7,288 nucleotides of DNA from the NCBI GenBank assembly GCA_003696465.1, contig RFHG01000439.1, forward strand, positions 1 to 7,288, read 5' to 3'. This stretch comes from Gammaproteobacteria bacterium. GTDB lineage: Bacteria; Pseudomonadota; Gammaproteobacteria; J044. Both the position numbers and the translations under genes were made by a program. The notes under the pieces are model-generated. The model searched no databases, was not told where the DNA came from, and worked only from the letters and a program-made list of their open reading frames with translations. Positions within the stretch are counted from its first letter, which is position 1. The number at the start of each line of letters is the position of its first letter. Shown one piece after another: positions 6,254 to 7,288 of this stretch.

Positions 6254-6675
6254 TCCTCAATCTTGCTCTGGGTATCGGCCTCATGCTGATCACCCTGTTC
6301 TTTCAGTTGCATGTCCTGGTACTCAGTCTGCAATGGCTGCAGAATCACCCGCTGAAGACTCCTGCTTCAGCCCTTGTTGCAGGATATTACCGGCTCGGTA
6401 CAGTCATGCTGATCCTGCTGCTCGGAAACCTGCTTCAGATTGCCCTGTGGGCCTTGCTGTTCCAGCTGCTGGGCGAATTCGAACACTTTGCTGATGCCTT
6501 CTATCACTCCACAGTCAACTTCGCCACGCTGGGTTACGGCGATATCGTCCTGTCCAAACCGCATCGCCTGCTCGGTGCGCTTGAGGCCGTCAATGGCATC
6601 CTCATGATCGGCATCACCAGTGCCGCCGTGGTCAAGGCACTCGGCCTCCTGCTGACTCCGCCGGAAAGGGATTGA
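6250..6675 (+). CDS. Small K+-channel-like membrane protein (ion channel 2 pore domain)
   Basis: This 141-residue membrane protein has a potassium-channel-type pore. Hydrophobic segments lie at about 3-28, 48-74 and 107-135. Between the last two is a pore loop, DAFYHSTVNFATLGYGDIV (82-100), whose TLGYGD at 93-98 corresponds to the TVGYGD selectivity filter of K+ channels (Val replaced by Leu). The second and third helices around the loop make the minimal two-helix pore unit, and the first helix is extra. No cytoplasmic RCK or cyclic-nucleotide domain and no charged S4 voltage sensor is present. The closing RLLGALEAVNGILM block resembles a group of small bacterial proteins annotated only as ion channels. 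The start is fixed by the ATGA overlap with the pump gene and GGAG at 6235-6238. Position and coupling put it in the efflux operon. Its role there is unknown; charge compensation is a guess. Confidence 0.82.
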   Translation: MILNLALGIGLMLITLFFQLHVLVLSLQWLQNHPLKTPASALVAGYYRLGTVMLILLLGNLLQIALWALLFQLLGEFEHFADAFYHSTVNFATLGYGDIVLSKPHRLLGALEAVNGILMIGITSAAVVKALGLLLTPPERD

Positions 6676-6744
6676 TACTGCCAAGTCCGGATCCGGGTTT
6701 ATCGGCTATGCTTGCATCAAGCACCATGAAAACTGGCGGCCGCC

Positions 6745-7185
6745 ATGCATGATGACTCCAAAGACCCCGTACCGCTGACCCCGGAAGCGGCGGCCAAGCT
6801 GATGGCTGACGACCCACGCGCGGTCCTCATCGACATTCGTTCCACCATGGAATACCTGTTCGTGGGCCATCCCGTGGGGGCCGTACACATTCCATGGATC
6901 GACGAACCGGACTGGAAGGAAAACCCGGACTTTTGCACCGAGGTACGCAAACTCCTGCTCGGCGGCAGTATCTGTGATGCCGATTCCGAAGCCGGCTGCC
7001 CGCCGGTCATCCTCATCTGTCGCAGTGGAAAACGCTCGCTCAAGGCCGGGCGCGCCCTGATTGCTGATGGCCTCTCACGGGTATTTCATGTGGAAAGCGG
7101 GTTCGAGGGTGAGCTGGACGAACAACACCACCGCAGCACCATCAACGGCTGGCGCCACGACGGATTGCCGTGGGAGCAATGCTGA
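6745..7185 (+). CDS. Rhodanese-like domain protein, single domain
   Basis: This 146-residue, apparently soluble cytoplasmic protein is a single rhodanese domain. The family moves sulfane sulfur through a persulfide on the active-site cysteine. The entry motif LIDIRSTMEYLFVGHPVGAVHIPW (28-51) and the loop CRSGKRS with Cys92 and the expected arginines are intact, so a persulfide role is plausible. A segment between them (60-86) is longer than in minimal domains and adds Cys64, Cys77 and Cys85. The last residue is also Cys (146). The ATG at 6745 has no strong Shine-Dalgarno sequence, only GGCGG about six bases upstream. It starts 69 bp after the channel gene with no convincing terminator between, so read-through from the efflux operon is possible, though it is not overlapped like the others. 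The acceptor is unknown; sulfur transfer, thiosulfate or cyanide handling, or a redox role are all possible. Confidence 0.87.
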   Translation: MHDDSKDPVPLTPEAAAKLMADDPRAVLIDIRSTMEYLFVGHPVGAVHIPWIDEPDWKENPDFCTEVRKLLLGGSICDADSEAGCPPVILICRSGKRSLKAGRALIADGLSRVFHVESGFEGELDEQHHRSTINGWRHDGLPWEQC

Positions 7186-7229
7186 GCATCTGTACCGCTC
7201 CGGGCTCGGTCGACCGCGCCCCGCGCACC

Positions 7230-7288
7230 TCAGTCCGAAGGCGCCGCCCCGCCCAGATCTTCCTCCCGGGGCAGATGCGAATGGCCCA
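7230..7288 (-). CDS. Possible C-terminal end of a minus-strand gene (partial)
   Basis: On the minus strand an open frame enters from the window edge and ends at a TGA at 7232-7230. It encodes about 18 residues, GHSHLPREEDLGGAAPSD. The hydrophilic, acidic composition and GC-rich third positions look like a normal protein C-terminus, and a convergent gene would explain the 44-bp gap after the rhodanese gene. Too little is present to recognise a family, and the frame could be chance. Confidence 0.3.
   Translation of the reverse strand, partial: GHSHLPREEDLGGAAPSD

Noticed and set aside
6687..6696. Palindrome CCGGATCCGG after the channel gene as a terminator
   Set aside because: There is no room for a loop with a stable stem and only TTT follows, so it does not look like an intrinsic terminator. 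It may be chance in GC-rich DNA.
6707..6712. TATGCT as a -10 for the rhodanese gene
   Set aside because: The hexamer is reasonable, but no -35-like sequence lies 16-18 bp upstream and no extended -10 is present. The evidence is too thin for a promoter call.
6726..6752. Eight-codon frame (MKTGGRHA) overlapping the rhodanese start
   Set aside because: A coupled leader peptide is possible, but there is no Shine-Dalgarno sequence before it and such short frames are common by chance.
7207..7216. Palindrome CGGTCGACCG after the rhodanese gene
   Set aside because: It has no loop and no T run. It sits in a GC-rich convergent gap and is not a credible terminator.

Overview
This 7.3 kb window is GC-rich, densely packed bacterial DNA. 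The protein families (narrow-spectrum mer genes of the proteobacterial type, a NodT-type outer-membrane lipoprotein, a DUF2955/FUSC pump subunit) point to a Gram-negative proteobacterium, most likely a gammaproteobacterium. I cannot name a genus from sequence alone. No transposase, integrase, tRNA, rRNA, CRISPR array or long repeat was seen.

Region 1 (1-1255) is part of a mercury-resistance locus. It holds the 3' end of merA (mercuric reductase, + strand), a convergent merC (mercuric ion membrane transporter, - strand) and a divergent merR (mercury-sensing regulator, + strand). The 86-bp merC/merR gap holds a textbook MerR-type promoter facing merC: -35 TTGACT, a CCGTA-N6-TACGG operator and a 19-bp spacer. 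Reading convergently with merC, merA cannot belong to the transcript this operator drives, which differs from the usual merR/merT-P-C-A layout. No merT or merP is visible.

Region 2 (1280-2362, - strand) is an AI-2E/PerM family membrane protein. It converges on merR and has its own promoter, whose -35 overlaps a perfect 12-bp palindrome.

Region 3 (2546-6675, + strand) is a tightly coupled four-gene operon with 4-, 11- and 4-nt overlaps. In order it encodes an outer-membrane efflux lipoprotein (NodT/OprM type), an inner-membrane-anchored periplasmic adaptor (HlyD/EmrA/AaeA type), a DUF2955/FUSC-like inner-membrane subunit, and a small protein with a K+-channel-type pore signature. The first three would form a complete tripartite envelope-spanning efflux system resembling AaeAB-TolC in architecture; the substrate is unknown. 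The coupled channel-like fourth gene is the most unusual element of the window.

Region 4 (6676-7288) has a single-domain rhodanese-like protein with an intact active-site loop and extra cysteines. Its 3' end faces what may be the last codons of a further minus-strand gene running off the window edge.
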